Part shown: piece after piece, positions 52,932 through 63,226 of the stretch | How the letters are laid out: every line of letters begins with the position of its first letter | How positions within the stretch are numbered: position 1 is the first letter of the stretch | Source: Verticillium longisporum | Taxonomy: Eukaryota > Ascomycota > Sordariomycetes > Glomerellales > Plectosphaerellaceae | NCBI GenBank assembly: GCA_019188255.1 | Contig: JAETXT010000001.1 | Location: 2,976,001-3,040,000, forward strand | Length of the DNA stretch: 64,000 nucleotides | Direction: 5' to 3' | Notes under the pieces: model-generated | The model's input: only the letters and a program-made list of their open reading frames with translations | Told to the model about the DNA's origin: nothing | The model's database searches: none | Translations under genes and position numbers: made by a program

Positions 52932-53717
52932 ATGTCTCAGGTATGTCAATTCGCCGTCTCCATCCCACCTCAGACATAGTGTCCTCCTGACACCAATGCC
53001 CAGATCACGACTCTCTTGTTCGACTGCGACAACACGCTCGTCCTCTCTGAGGAGCTCGCCTTTGAGGCCTGCGCAGAGCTCATCAACGAGATCTGCGAGA
53101 AGCACAATATTGACCAGCGCTTCACCGGCGAGTCCTTGATCAAGGAGTCCGTCGGCCAGTACTTCCGCGGCAAGATGCTCGCTCTCCAGAAGCTCTACAA
53201 CTTCACCATGGAGCAGGAGGAGCTCGAGACATATGTCCGCCGCGAAGAGGATGCTGTCATCGCCAAGCTCAAGGCCTCTCTCGTCGCCTGCCCTGGCGTT
53301 GACGAGCAGCTCGAGGCCCTCCAGGCCGGCGGCAAGTACAAGCTCTCCGTTGTCTCCTCCTCTGCCAAGCGCCGTGTCTGGGCCTCCGTCGTCAAGGTCG
53401 GCCAGGACAAGTTCTTCAAGGAGGAAGAGGTCTACTCTGCCGCCACGTCGCTCCCCACACCCACCTCCAAGCCCGACCCTGCCATCTACCTGCACGCCCT
53501 TGAGAAGCTCGGCAAGACGGCCGCTGAGTCGGTCGCTATTGAGGATTCCAAGAGCGGCACCCTCAGCGGCACCCGCGCCGGCATCAAGGTCATCGGTTAC
53601 GTCGGTCCTTATCCCGCGGACAGGCAGCCCGAGATGGAGAAGGTCCTGCGCGACGCTGGCGCCGTCGTCATCATGAAGGACTGGCAAGAGTTCCCCGATA
53701 TCCTGGCCAAGCTGTAA
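52932..53717 (+). CDS. HAD-superfamily hydrolase
   Basis: Two exons: a 9-nt first exon (52932-52940, Met-Ser-Gln) and 53004-53717, giving 240 aa. Motif I is FDCDNTL with nucleophile Asp10 and acid/base Asp12. Motif II lies in SVVSSSAKR, the motif III Lys in SKPDPAIY and motif IV in AIEDSKSG. A helical cap sits between motifs I and II, as in phosphoglycolate or sugar-phosphate phosphatases. The substrate cannot be told. The protein is probably cytosolic, as no signal or membrane helix is seen. Without the tiny first exon there is no ATG before motif I. Confidence 0.88.
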
Positions 53718-53885
53718 GAGTCTGACGGGGATATGGCTGGGAGTGCGGAATGCCCCGTCGTCTTAATGAACACGGCGACGAGGTGTGTGTAATGGTCAAC
53801 AGCGAGACAGGGTGCATTCAACAGCCGGCATGGGCCACGAACAAGAAGATGATGGATAGAATGCAGCTTCATCTCCTTTAGTCCA

Positions 53886-55438
53886 TCAAAAACTGTTAAC
53901 ACTCTGCAGCGATGCCCGGCCCGGGTTGGCCTCGGGACATGCCGTCATGATGCTTCCTAGTCGATGCCGAACCATGTCCTTGTTGAAAATGGTCTTGGTG
54001 TCAGGTGCTCGGTAGTTGTCTTGTTGGTCAAAGCACCAGAGGCAGATGGCGAGGGCCACGGCCACGGATAAGTCCTTGCCCGTCTCGCACGCCACCAAGA
54101 CGGTCGTACCCTCGGCGAGGGAGCCGTCGTCTTTCTTTTGTGACTCGAGAAACCGCGTAACGAAGCCGCAAATGTCAGGCAACGCCGCCCTCAGGTTCCG
54201 GCTCGCAACCTTGTGCTTCCCCACCCCAACCTCCATCTCCGTCGGCGCCTTGACGATCCACGTCTGCTTCTCCGTAACCGCCGGTATCAACTTGACGGTA
54301 CACCTCCGATCTTCCCCGTCCTCCACCCCCGCAAGAGCACAAACCGCCATTGAAGGTGCGACCTTCTTGGCCCCGGCGCCCCGGCTCGGCTCGCACGCAT
54401 CGACCAAGCCCCGTACGAGCGCGGGCAGCTCGCCCTCGGGCGTGTCGAGCAATTGGTCTGCGTGGGCCCAGAACAGCTCGGCCGTGAGCCCGCAGGCCCA
54501 GTTCTCCGTGTCGTCGCCCGCGCCCTGGACGTACACGTACCCGCCCTCCCTGAGCTCGCCGCCCGCGACGCGGCGCGAGGCCGTGCAGCAGATGACAGGG
54601 TGGGCATCCTCGAAGACGGTGCTGCGCGGGGCCGCTGGCGTTGTGGTCGTCTGGGGGCGGAGGAGCGGCGTGTCGGGCGTGATCCAGAGGGGCCGCAGGG
54701 GTTTCGTGAGCTGCGCGCGCAGCGGGGCCAGGTCGAGGTCGAGGGCCAGGAAGGCGGCGAGGAAGGATGGCAGGAGGGCGGTGATCTGGGCGTGCTCCGA
54801 GGGGGAGACTACGTTGGGTGGCGTGTGCAGGGCGTGGGCTTCTTCAGGCAGGGAGGGGAAGAGGGCGCGGTTGAGGACGGCGCACCAGATTGGGATTGTC
54901 TTTGAGAGGGCGTCGGGGATTCCTGGCTTTTTCGTCAGAGGGAAACTGAGGAGTCTGGGTCAAGAAGAGACTCACGTTTTCCGCGGCGGGTGGAGTCGAC
55001 GATGATGCACCTTGGGGCTGGTCAGCCGGAGAATAGATGAGGGCTGGTGATCGAGGGGTCTCACCCGTCGCAACGGCCGATTATTTCGAGAAGATGAAGG
55101 TTCAGCCTCCTCGTGCTGAACTTCCAGGCATTGTCGTGGCCGTCTGTGCTTTTGAAGTATGCGCTCGCCGACTTGGTGCTGGGCGGGATGTACCAGCTTC
55201 CGCAGCGCTCGTTGGCGACGAGGGGCCGTGTCAGTGTTACCGTTCCAGTGGCTTCAGTAGGACCTTCTTCGACTGAGCCGAAAGCGGCCGCTACCTCGCG
55301 CACAAAGTCGGCATCGTGGATGATGGACCGTAGACGATTTGAAATGGAGAGGTCGCCACGCTTGAGTTCGGTGAGGAGATGTGAAAAGTTGGGCTGCTCA
55401 GACGCAGAGGGAAATACAATGTCGGAGAGGCTTGTCAT
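53886..55438 (-). CDS. RIT1: RIT1, initiator tRNA phosphoribosyltransferase
   Basis: Three exons (55438-55065, 55010-54976, 54922-53886) give 481 aa; the middle exon is only 35 nt. Landmarks are STRRGKRIPDALSKTIPIWC, LRPLWITPDTPLL, VYVQGAGDDTENWACGLT and a C-terminal phosphatase-like loop (ACETGKDLSVAVALAI). Rit1 adds a 2'-O-ribosyl phosphate at A64 of initiator tRNA-Met, which keeps it out of elongation. The loop has Cys-Glu-Thr-Gly-Lys-Asp, as in this family's DUSP-like domain. The GTGAG donor after GRCDG and the CTGAC branch points support the model. Confidence 0.93.
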
Positions 55439-55866
55439 TATTTGGAGTTTTCGGTTTTGTAATCATATGAGCGCGGAGTAACTTGCTCACACAAGTGTAT
55501 TCACGGTTCTTAATATGGTGTTCTTTGAGCAGAATTGGTGAAGTGCATTTTCGTACTGTGCGTAAGGTGTCTTCTTTGCTTTCGACACTGTCTTAGCCCC
55601 TATCCATCTGCCGTCACGCCCTTGCCAGCAGACGATTGCGACCCAAGACGTCCTCTGTTTGAACGTCATTCTTCAGTGGTGAAAAGTACAGCTTCTCTCG
55701 GTCAAACATAGCCTCCCCTAGTCGCAGCGCAGCTTCAAACCCCCGTCAGTCTCTCATGAGGAATTACCCAATCCAGGGGTCGAACTGCTAGGCGAGGTCA
55801 GCACGATTGAACACTTACAAAGACAGAGTTACTCACGCAATGATTCTGTTGGTAAACATTTACGGT
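55439..55866. other. Intergenic, 428 bases
   Basis: Lies between the start of RIT1 and the 3' end of the orphan gene. Nothing recognisable. Confidence 0.5.
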
Positions 55867-56799
55867 TCACCAGCTGAAGCCAAACAACCAGGCTGTGCGC
55901 CTGTCTGAGGCGTGATCCTTGAACATGGAATCAGGTTCGTCCTCAAAGATGATGAGTCTCGTTCCTTTCTGATGGCCACTGATCCCACAGGTTTCAAGCT
56001 CTGCAGAACTTTCAACTTCGTCCTTCACATCTTGTTCCTTGTGTTCCTCACGCTCAAGGTTCGTATCTTGCACTGGTAGCTGTACCACGAGTTCACCAGC
56101 ACGATCTGGTGTCGCATATGACTTGACAGCATTGGATGGATCATCCTTTCCCGGCTGCAATTGGTAGCCAAGAACTAAGCCTTTTGGTCTTCGCTGCTCA
56201 TCATCTGGCTGACATTGAATGTGCCTCGTCTGAGCGCTTACATCAAGGCCTCGCATGCTGGCGAGCTCCGTTTCCGAGCTCCGTTCTGGATCGGTTGGCT
56301 TTGTCATTCTGGCGGCCTTCCTGGCGCGTCGTTTCTCCTTCTTTCGGGCCTTCTGCTCACGAATGAGGTCGGAAGCCTTCTTTCCAGCTTCCGGCAGTAC
56401 GCGATATACATTATCGACAGCGAGAGAGAATGTATCCCCGATCTTGGTGTCATCGGCCTCCATGTCATGTATGGAAGGCATGGTCTCTGTCATCGAGGTC
56501 GTACTTTCATCTTCGGAAGGTGTGTTCTCAGCTAGGGAAATCGTATCCTCATCCACGAAAGCTGCCATCTCGGTCTCTGATGGGCCGGGCACATCGGGCA
56601 CGGAAGCAAGAGCATCTAGAGCAGACTTCGCAATGCCGTCCAAAAAAGTCGTAATATCTTTTATCACGGCGACCGGGCTAATGCCAGGCCTTGCCGTATG
56701 TTCAATGCTGTTGTTGATATTCTTTGACGAGTCTTCGGAAAAGGCTTTCGACCGAGCCTCCCTCTTTTTCTGTCTATACGCAGTAGAAAGACGGCCCAT
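55867..56799 (-). CDS. Hypothetical protein, probably lineage-restricted
   Basis: A single open frame of 310 codons from an ATG at 56799 (MGRLSTAYRQKK). The protein is hydrophilic with no signal peptide or membrane helix. It has a basic N-terminus, an acidic Ser/Thr/Glu-rich segment (~80-120), a strongly basic stretch (QKARKKEKRRARKAARM, ~147-163) that could be a nuclear signal, and a C-terminus ending in WLFGFSW. I recognise no family. The basic stretch suggests a nucleic-acid or nuclear protein, but this is weak inference. It sits in a lower-GC, gene-poor stretch. Confidence 0.6.
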   Translation of the reverse strand: MGRLSTAYRQKKREARSKAFSEDSSKNINNSIEHTARPGISPVAVIKDITTFLDGIAKSALDALASVPDVPGPSETEMAAFVDEDTISLAENTPSEDESTTSMTETMPSIHDMEADDTKIGDTFSLAVDNVYRVLPEAGKKASDLIREQKARKKEKRRARKAARMTKPTDPERSSETELASMRGLDVSAQTRHIQCQPDDEQRRPKGLVLGYQLQPGKDDPSNAVKSYATPDRAGELVVQLPVQDTNLEREEHKEQDVKDEVESSAELETCGISGHQKGTRLIIFEDEPDSMFKDHASDRRTAWLFGFSW

Positions 56800-58984
56800 G
56801 ATTGCGTGTTGGCTGATGGAAATGATGGCGGATAGTCTGGAGAAACAATTGCGAAGAAGAACCCTGGAGACCAGTTGCCGTGGTTCAATTTCAGTAGCTC
56901 TCTTGAAAAGGGAGGACGTTGCCGAAGCAGAGTCTTAGTGAATGATGACGAGTATTGTTTGCACCTTCCTTCCGTATTCTGGACAGTGTAACAACATCTC
57001 CAAAACCAAATTACTCTCATGCTGCATAAAAAATGGCATAAGGCTCACCTGCCCCCCAACCCTGCGTCAGGGTTGGTGGACAGGCTGCACAACTCCACGA
57101 GGCCCGAGTTGTGACAGAGCTTTGGAGGCTTCAGGATTCGAACGTGCGGTCTTTGGGGGTTGCTTCGTTCTTTAACCACTGGGCTAGTGGTTTGTTGGGA
57201 GGAATCCGCGTTTGTTTGTATATATTGGAAGGAGTGGAATTGTTTGGCTGTTGCCTGATGGTAACTGCTTGTAGGGCGCGCAGGACCGCGAGGCGATGAG
57301 CCTCACCTGTTTTCTCCATGTGAACCATGACAGTTGCTACTAGAACTTCTACCACGTTCTTGAGTAGAAGGTACTCGCTTGGGTCACTGGATATCAACTA
57401 TTGTTGCTAAGATGCAGCCAAACCATGGCTTTTTCTTCATGGAGGGCAACCCCCAACCGCCGGCCTACCTTTGTCAACGGAGGGGCTAAACATATAGTAC
57501 CTTATGTTAAGAATCCGTATAGATTATGCGAGTTATTTAATGTATTAAACTTAGCTGATATGCTTGTCTGCCACGGTAACTTGAGGAAGTTACTCGAAGG
57601 AAGTGGTCCGAATGACATCTTGGAGCATGCTCCCCAAGCAAAAACATATCAGAATGCTCCTACAACACAGCGGCTTGGGCATCTAGGAGTGAAATCAAAA
57701 GGTCTAGCGAGCAACCACATGTTCTCGTGGATTATTCGATGACCGGCGAAATCACATGAGTGTTGATTTGGATGTAAATGAAGTAACATGCGAGGAAGAG
57801 GCTGGCGATAGGGGAAATACGGTTGAAAGCGCTGCATTGATTGGGATCCCCACACTCGATCTCTGTCGACTTACGGGTGACCACCGCTTCTCGTTTGATT
57901 TTTAATCAGTTGTTTGATTTGATCAAAACAGATGATCAGATTCTACCATTGCCAGGCAGGAAGCCTGTCACTGAGACGGGCCCGTCAGCCGGGGCATCCG
58001 TGTGCCTGACGACGGGGCGGTGTTGTCCCAGGTGAGGCAGAGCGAGGCTCTTATCTCCTCGGGGTGGCACAGCAACGGCGATGAAGGTGAGTGGAGGCAC
58101 TGTACGAGTACCGCAACATGACGTCGTGACAAGCGCTTGGCACCTGCAGCCACAGCTCGTACCGGGGCAAACCGAGCCCTCGCGCCCACTCTCGAAGCCG
58201 AGACAGGCCCGCCATTCGTTGCCTGGGGCACAGGGACACACACTCACAGTGGCGCAGCATTACTGGCCTCTGGGACCACCTGGGCGCCTTTCCGCTCTGT
58301 CACGGGCCACTAGAGAGCTTTGCGACGCCAGCAGCTGCGTCAGGTTCAGAGGCGGAGCTTGGCCGCACGTCAGCCCCTAAGGTACACAGCTTTGGCCCTC
58401 CCATGCCCCTCTACCCGTGTCCACATCACAGCCAGCACGGGAGGTGAGGTACTTGGGGACGCGTCTTCAGCACTGACGCAGGCACTGGTACAAGCTCTGA
58501 CACCGACGGCGGGCTAGAGCTACAGTGCTGGGAGAGACAGCCCTGGAGCCGGTGCTTCCATTTCCACCCTGTCACATCCATCCCATCCGACAGACAGCCC
58601 AACGCAACTTTCTTTCCCCTTTCTCGTCCGTTCCACTTCCAACACTAGGACGACGTTCGCTTCGCCTGTGATCACCTTACGATACGACCTGAACTCGATC
58701 GTTTTTTGACGAGCATACCGCACGCCCAAGAGCCTAGCCTGGCTGACCATCCCGCGCGCCGTTTACAACTGCTGCTGCCAACATTAACTACCTAGACGGA
58801 ACAGCCGCATCGAAGCATAACCGCCTATTTTTAGATCGACACCAGCGACATCGCAGAACCTTTGCGTCTGGAAAGGGTAAACAGAGCCCTACAACATCGC
58901 AAAGTCGACCCCGGAACCCCAATACACCAACCCGCCCATCGACGCCCTCTCCAGACGCCCTCGAGGCCCTTCCTCGTCGCAAAG
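56800..58984. other. Gene-poor, AT-richer stretch
   Basis: No supported protein gene. It holds the Pol III-like unit at 57028-57225. A clearly AT-rich segment lies at ~57485-57560, and a perfect 12-bp palindrome (GGAGCATGCTCC) is near 57622. The end (58560-58984) looks like leader of the MARVEL gene. Confidence 0.55.
57028..57186 (-). ncRNA. Candidate Pol III transcript or tRNA-derived SINE
   Basis: On the minus strand an A-box-like TAGCCCAGTGG (57186-57176) and a consensus B box GTTCGAATCC (57143-57134) lie 32 bases apart. TATATA occurs ~33 bases upstream (57219-57225). Downstream come two perfect 8-bp hairpins: CACAACTC/GAGTTGTG with a 10-nt loop (57088-57113) and CCAACCCT/AGGGTTGG with a 5-nt loop (57056-57076). 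A T6 terminator follows at 57028-57033. The tRNA stems themselves do not pair, so this is not a working tRNA. A SINE head, decayed tRNA or new structured RNA are all possible. Confidence 0.5.
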
Positions 58985-60009
58985 ATGTTTGCCAATTTCG
59001 AGTGGGACCCTGAAAATGTCCCCATGCTGAAGATGGGCATACACTGCCTTCAGATTCTCCTAGCTTTTGTGCTCTGGTGTCTAGAGATTGCCGTCTTCGT
59101 TGGCGACAAGGCAGAAGTGACTGGAAACAACGGCTGGACGTTCGGAGTGGTAAGCTACCAGCTCTTGTTTGCTCCCGTTTCTGGGATCGCTACGCCGGAA
59201 CCATGCTGACCTAGCTACCTGCAGTGCTTCCTTTCCATCCCAGCATGGCTCTACCTCATCATGACCCCGCGATGGCCGAGGACACGGAAACTTGCCGAGC
59301 CGCACGCTATGCTCGCCGTCGATGCTATCTTTACCATCATCTGGCTCTCCGCCTTTGCCAGCCAGGCTGCCTACAACACCGCCAACAAGTGTGGCAACGT
59401 TTGCGGGCTGAGCAAGGGCATTGTCGGACTCGGTGTTATCATCACGTAAGGATAATGATTCGACCTTGGAGAATTATGTGCTAAGACCTTTGTAGCCTTC
59501 TGTTCGGTGCCTCCACCGCCGTCAGCGTCTACACCCTCCGTCACTACCGCTTCCATGGCGAGCTTCCCGGCTACGACAAGCAGCGTATCAAGAACGACAA
59601 CATTGACCCTGATAAGGCTGCCTTCTCCATGGCACCCCATGACGAAGAAGCCTACGCTCCTGTCCAGATGGACGACCACCCTGATCACCACACCGACACG
59701 GGCTACGGTGGCGGCGGCGGTTTCAACGATAACCCTTACAGGCCTGGAGGCGGCTCTGCGTACGGAGAGGATGACGATCCCAACCGATACGGCAGCTTGC
59801 CCTCCCGTCACAATGGCCCCATGTTCGACAGCGAGACGGAATACAACTCACACCAGACGTCTACGGTTGGGGGCCGCCAGTCAAGTCCCAATCCCTACGG
59901 TGGACCGCGGCAGCCCAGCCCCTATGCACCTCCAACAGCGCACGACGACTATGACGACAATGCGCCTGCGCAGTTCCCCTCGGCTAACTACAACCGCACA
60001 TTGCGCTAA
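58985..60009 (+). CDS. MARVEL-domain four-helix membrane protein
   Basis: Three exons (58985-59149, 59225-59445, 59496-60009) give 299 aa. Four membrane segments lie at about 18-45, 56-70, 82-105 and 115-140; the charged LYLIMTPRWPRTRKLAEPH linker follows the second. The pattern and length fit the MARVEL/Nce102-type family found at plasma-membrane microdomains. The C-terminal 140 residues are hydrophilic, rich in Asp, Gly, Tyr and Pro, and end in NYNRTLR. Two Cys (NKCGNVCGLSK) lie in the second extracellular loop. The role is inferred from family; no specific ortholog is claimed. Confidence 0.82.
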
Positions 60010-60380
60010 GGAATGTACATCGATACCAGGACTGCCAAAAAGAAAATGGCAGAGGGCGCACAAGACAGCTCCCAGCATGATACATATGTTTGTAGTGGCT
60101 TGTTTCGGTTTCCACGGGTGTTGGCGGCGTCAACTTTATACTACATGAGGTAGTCCAAGGATCCCACATGGCGAGCTTCAAATCGGTATTGATAGATAGA
60201 TGGATGGATATGGATGGATGACATTGTTTTTTTTTTGATCAATTTTGCGAGCAAGTCCTGTTGTTTTGACCCGAGTATCAAACCCATAACGCCAGACTCC
60301 CATGTATGCCCAATGTGTAACAATGCAATATGCGCTTCGCCTCACATCGTAACTGGCATGAATCCCATCGTGCCTACTCC
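60010..60380. other. Intergenic between convergent genes
   Basis: 371 bases of 3' flanks, with a T9 run at ~60229-60237. Nothing else. Confidence 0.55.
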
Positions 60381-61181
60381 TTACTGCTGCGACTGCTTCC
60401 ACTTGTTCACCCTCCGCGCAATGTCCCTCTCCGTCTGCTGCGTCTGGTTCAGCTTGCGGTCCCTCGCCATGGCAGCCGTGTTGTCTCCGTGCCAGGCGAC
60501 GAGCCTCTCGGTCCACTCGTCCTCCTGCTCCCTCTGGTGCCTCGGCCTCTTCTCGACCTCGCGGCTCGCCTCCTCCTCGAGCATGCGGATCACCTTCGGC
60601 CTGCTCTCCTCGTCCCTCTCCTCGATGCCGCCCCACTCGCCGCCGTTCGCGTCCTCGTCGTCCTCCGAGTCCGTCTCGAGAGCGACGAGCGGGTCGTTGA
60701 GCGGGTTTGCGCGCGGCTTCCTCCCCGCGTCGGCGTAGTGGATCTTGATAATCTTGCCGTCGGCGTCGCGCTCGACCCGCGCCTCGCCAATCGTGGGCTT
60801 GTTCACGGCCGGCGCAATGGCGAACGGGTCAATGGGGATCGGCTGGCGGGTGCCCGACGCCGCGGCGCGGACCGACTTTTCGACACCGCCCGTCGGGGCC
60901 TTGAGGCGGGCCGTCAGGCCGAGGCGGCGGTAGTTTTGCGTCAGTGTCTCCTTCTTGTTCCTGGACGTGGGGAGTGGGCGGTCAGCGGTTTTCGCCTCGC
61001 GGTACGGGTCTTCTTTGCTCATCTCGTCTTGAGAAGGAGGAGAGTGAGGGCATGGCGCGGCCTACCAGTTCTGGGCGACGATGCTGTTGCCGCGGGGGTT
61101 GAGGGCCTTCTTGGGCTTGTTGGACTGGCGGATCGTAGACTTGGAGGAGCGGCGCTTCTTATTCTGGCGCTGGGAACCCAT
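60381..61181 (-). CDS. NOP16: NOP16, nucleolar 60S biogenesis protein
   Basis: Two exons (61181-61066, 60960-60381) give 231 aa, the usual fungal length. The start is MGSQRQNKKRRSSKS; the intron splits the Trp codon of QNWNKKETLTQNYRRLGL. The C-terminal signature includes RPRHQREQEDEWTERLVAWHG and RDRKLNQTQQTERDIARRVNKW. Nop16 is a constituent of 66S pre-ribosomes. The protein is highly charged with no membrane helix. A 296-codon frame on the other strand is a shadow. Confidence 0.95.
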
Positions 61182-61602
61182 TGTGACGGTTTTTGGATTA
61201 AGGAGCGGTTACCGGGGTAAAGGGATTGAAGCAGCAGGTTCGCTTGGTGATGTCTTTGGCCGATGCGGTGCTGGGACCTCGATCTTTTGCATCCCGCGGA
61301 CGGCCCTTAGAAATTTTGAGCCTTATCTTATCTTACACTTTTCGCTCCGCTGAGCGAGGTACACCGATCCACACCGAGACTACAGTCGAGGCTCAGAGAT
61401 CCTGGAGTGGGCTTGCAGAGGCCGACAAACTGAGTAGTGAATTCCGTCAAGTGTAGGGATGAGTGAAAGAGTCCCCTCAATGCGAGTCCATGTATGCTGG
61501 GAGTTACAACTTCAAAATGCTTCCAATATTTGTGTTGTAAAATAATACAAAATTACATAATGCGGTGGGAATCTTCCGCCTTTAACAACAAGCAACCTGC
61601 CT
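61182..61602. other. Intergenic: NOP16 promoter and tRNA 5' flank
   Basis: Nothing recognisable apart from an AT-rich stretch just upstream of the tRNA (~61540-61560). Confidence 0.6.
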
Positions 61603-61675
61603 GCCCGGCTAGCTCAATCGGTAGAGCGTGAGACTCTTAATCTCAAGGTTGGGGGTTCGAGCCCCCCGTTGGGCT
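61603..61675 (+). tRNA. tRNA-Lys (anticodon CTT)
   Basis: The full cloverleaf is visible. The acceptor stem is GCCCGGC/GTTGGGC with two G-U pairs, the D-arm is GCTC...GAGC, and the anticodon loop is CTCTTAA with CTT at 61636-61638. The T-arm is GGGGG TTCGAGC CCCCC. There is no intron. A T5 Pol III terminator lies at 61707-61711. Confidence 0.97.
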
Positions 61676-61915
61676 CAATTCCTGACGCATCTCGCATGAG
61701 ACTTCATTTTTGACGTTTTGTCGACCTCGTATCGGATTGAGGTCAACGCATATTTTTACGTATCTGCCCTTTACCACACAGCTGATCCTTCGTGTCGAAT
61801 GCTAGACTGCGAAACGAATCCTGAATTCTTTGCGTCACGCTGGTAACAGTTGGTTTGGAAATACATAACGATCAATTTTATCATCTCATTCATACATCGT
61901 CTACAAAGGGTATGT

Positions 61916-63226
61916 CTACACCAGCTTCCAGAAACCGTTCTCCTCCTCAATCTTAATGTCACGGCCCTCGTCAATGCTGCGACGGCCGGCCTCGAGGATG
62001 GCCGTCGTGGCGATTGTGTTCCTCAGCGTCGGCAGGCCCTTCTTGTTGAGGTCCTCGGGCTTCAGGGCGCCGCTGTTGACCTGACGGCAGCCGTCGACGA
62101 ACTTTTCAATGGAGATGTAGCCGTAGCCCGTCTGGCCGTTGAAATTGCCGTCCTCGTCGGGGGCGTAGCGCATGTAGAAGGGGTTGTACCACATGAGCTG
62201 GCCGAGCGAGTCGTCGGCGACGTCGTAGCCGCGCTTGGCCTGGTCGATGCGGATCTCGCCGTTCTGGGCGAGGTAGTGGAAGTACTGGTTCGAGTGGACG
62301 CCGGCGCGCTGGGGCGCCGTCCAGGAGGCCGTATAGACACCCGTCGCGCGCTTCGAGGGGTCGTCCTTGCGGGCCCACTGCACGATCAGCGAGATGGTGT
62401 CCTCGGTGGCGGGGTCGCAGCCGAGGTCGGTGGCCACGCCCTTGGAGGCCGAGGCCGAGACCTTGACGGGCAGGTAGCCCTGCTGGGTGACCATGGAGTC
62501 GCAAATGTCAATGTGGTGCGAGTTGAGGTAGTAGGAGATGTCCGAATCGACACCGGCCCAGGCCTTGAAGGTCTCGAGCTGCGACTTGGGCTGGGACATG
62601 TACGAGTAGAAGTAGTTGAAGTCGCCGAGGCTCTGGGCCTTGTGGCGGGCGTCCGAGTAGGCGGGGTCGAAGCGCTTGTGGTGCTCGACAAAGACGTAGA
62701 CGCCCTTCTCCTCGGCGGCCTTGATGAGCTGCTGGTGGTGCTCGAGGAGCTTGACGGCGGGTTTTGTGACGAGGACGTGGATGCCGCGCTCAATGGCGTA
62801 GAGGGCGATGGGGAAGTGGGTGGTGTCGGGCGTGAAGATGGTGATGGCGTCACCGGGCTTCAGCGCGTCAATGGCCACCTTGTAGGACTCGGCGTCCTTG
62901 ACGTCGTTGGCGGGGTACGAGTCGAACGAGATGTCGAGGTTGTTGTAGACCTTGGAGATGTTCTTGTCGAGGTGCTCGCGAATGGCGGGGAACTTGGTGC
63001 CGTTGGTGCCGGCCATCGACAAGTTGTTGACCTTGCCGCGCCGCCTCAGGTCGAACAGGGACAGACCGATGACACCAACCTTCTTGTCGGAGCCAGAGGC
63101 GCCACCGCCAACGAAGCCGGTGGTGTACTCGCCGGTACCGATCTGCGGAGGTTAGTCAAAGGTCGCCGAAGGACGGCGTTCTGCTCTCGAGCTACTCACC
63201 ATCAACACGTTGAGTGGCTCGCCCAT
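61916..63226 (-). CDS. Gfo/Idh/MocA-family NAD(P) oxidoreductase, possibly D-galacturonate reductase
   Basis: Two exons: 27 nt (63226-63200, MGEPLNVLM) and 63142-61916, giving 417 aa. The Rossmann motif IGTGEYTTGF is split by the intron. GDAITIFTPDTTHFPIALYAIERGIHVLVTKPAVK carries the family Lys (TKP in place of EKP). The C-terminal part has FVEHHKRFDPAYSDAR and SHHIDICDSMVTQQGYLPVK. From memory the sequence resembles fungal GaaA-type D-galacturonate reductases in pectin catabolism; that specificity is not proven by motifs. A GC-rich 484-codon antisense frame is a shadow. Confidence 0.88.

Noticed and set aside
57120..57192. A functional tRNA on the minus strand
   Set aside because: A and B boxes are present, but the D, T and acceptor stems do not pair; it is kept only as a Pol III-like unit.
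60330..61220. 296-codon plus-strand frame over NOP16
   Set aside because: Leucine/arginine-rich shadow of a well-matched NOP16 gene.
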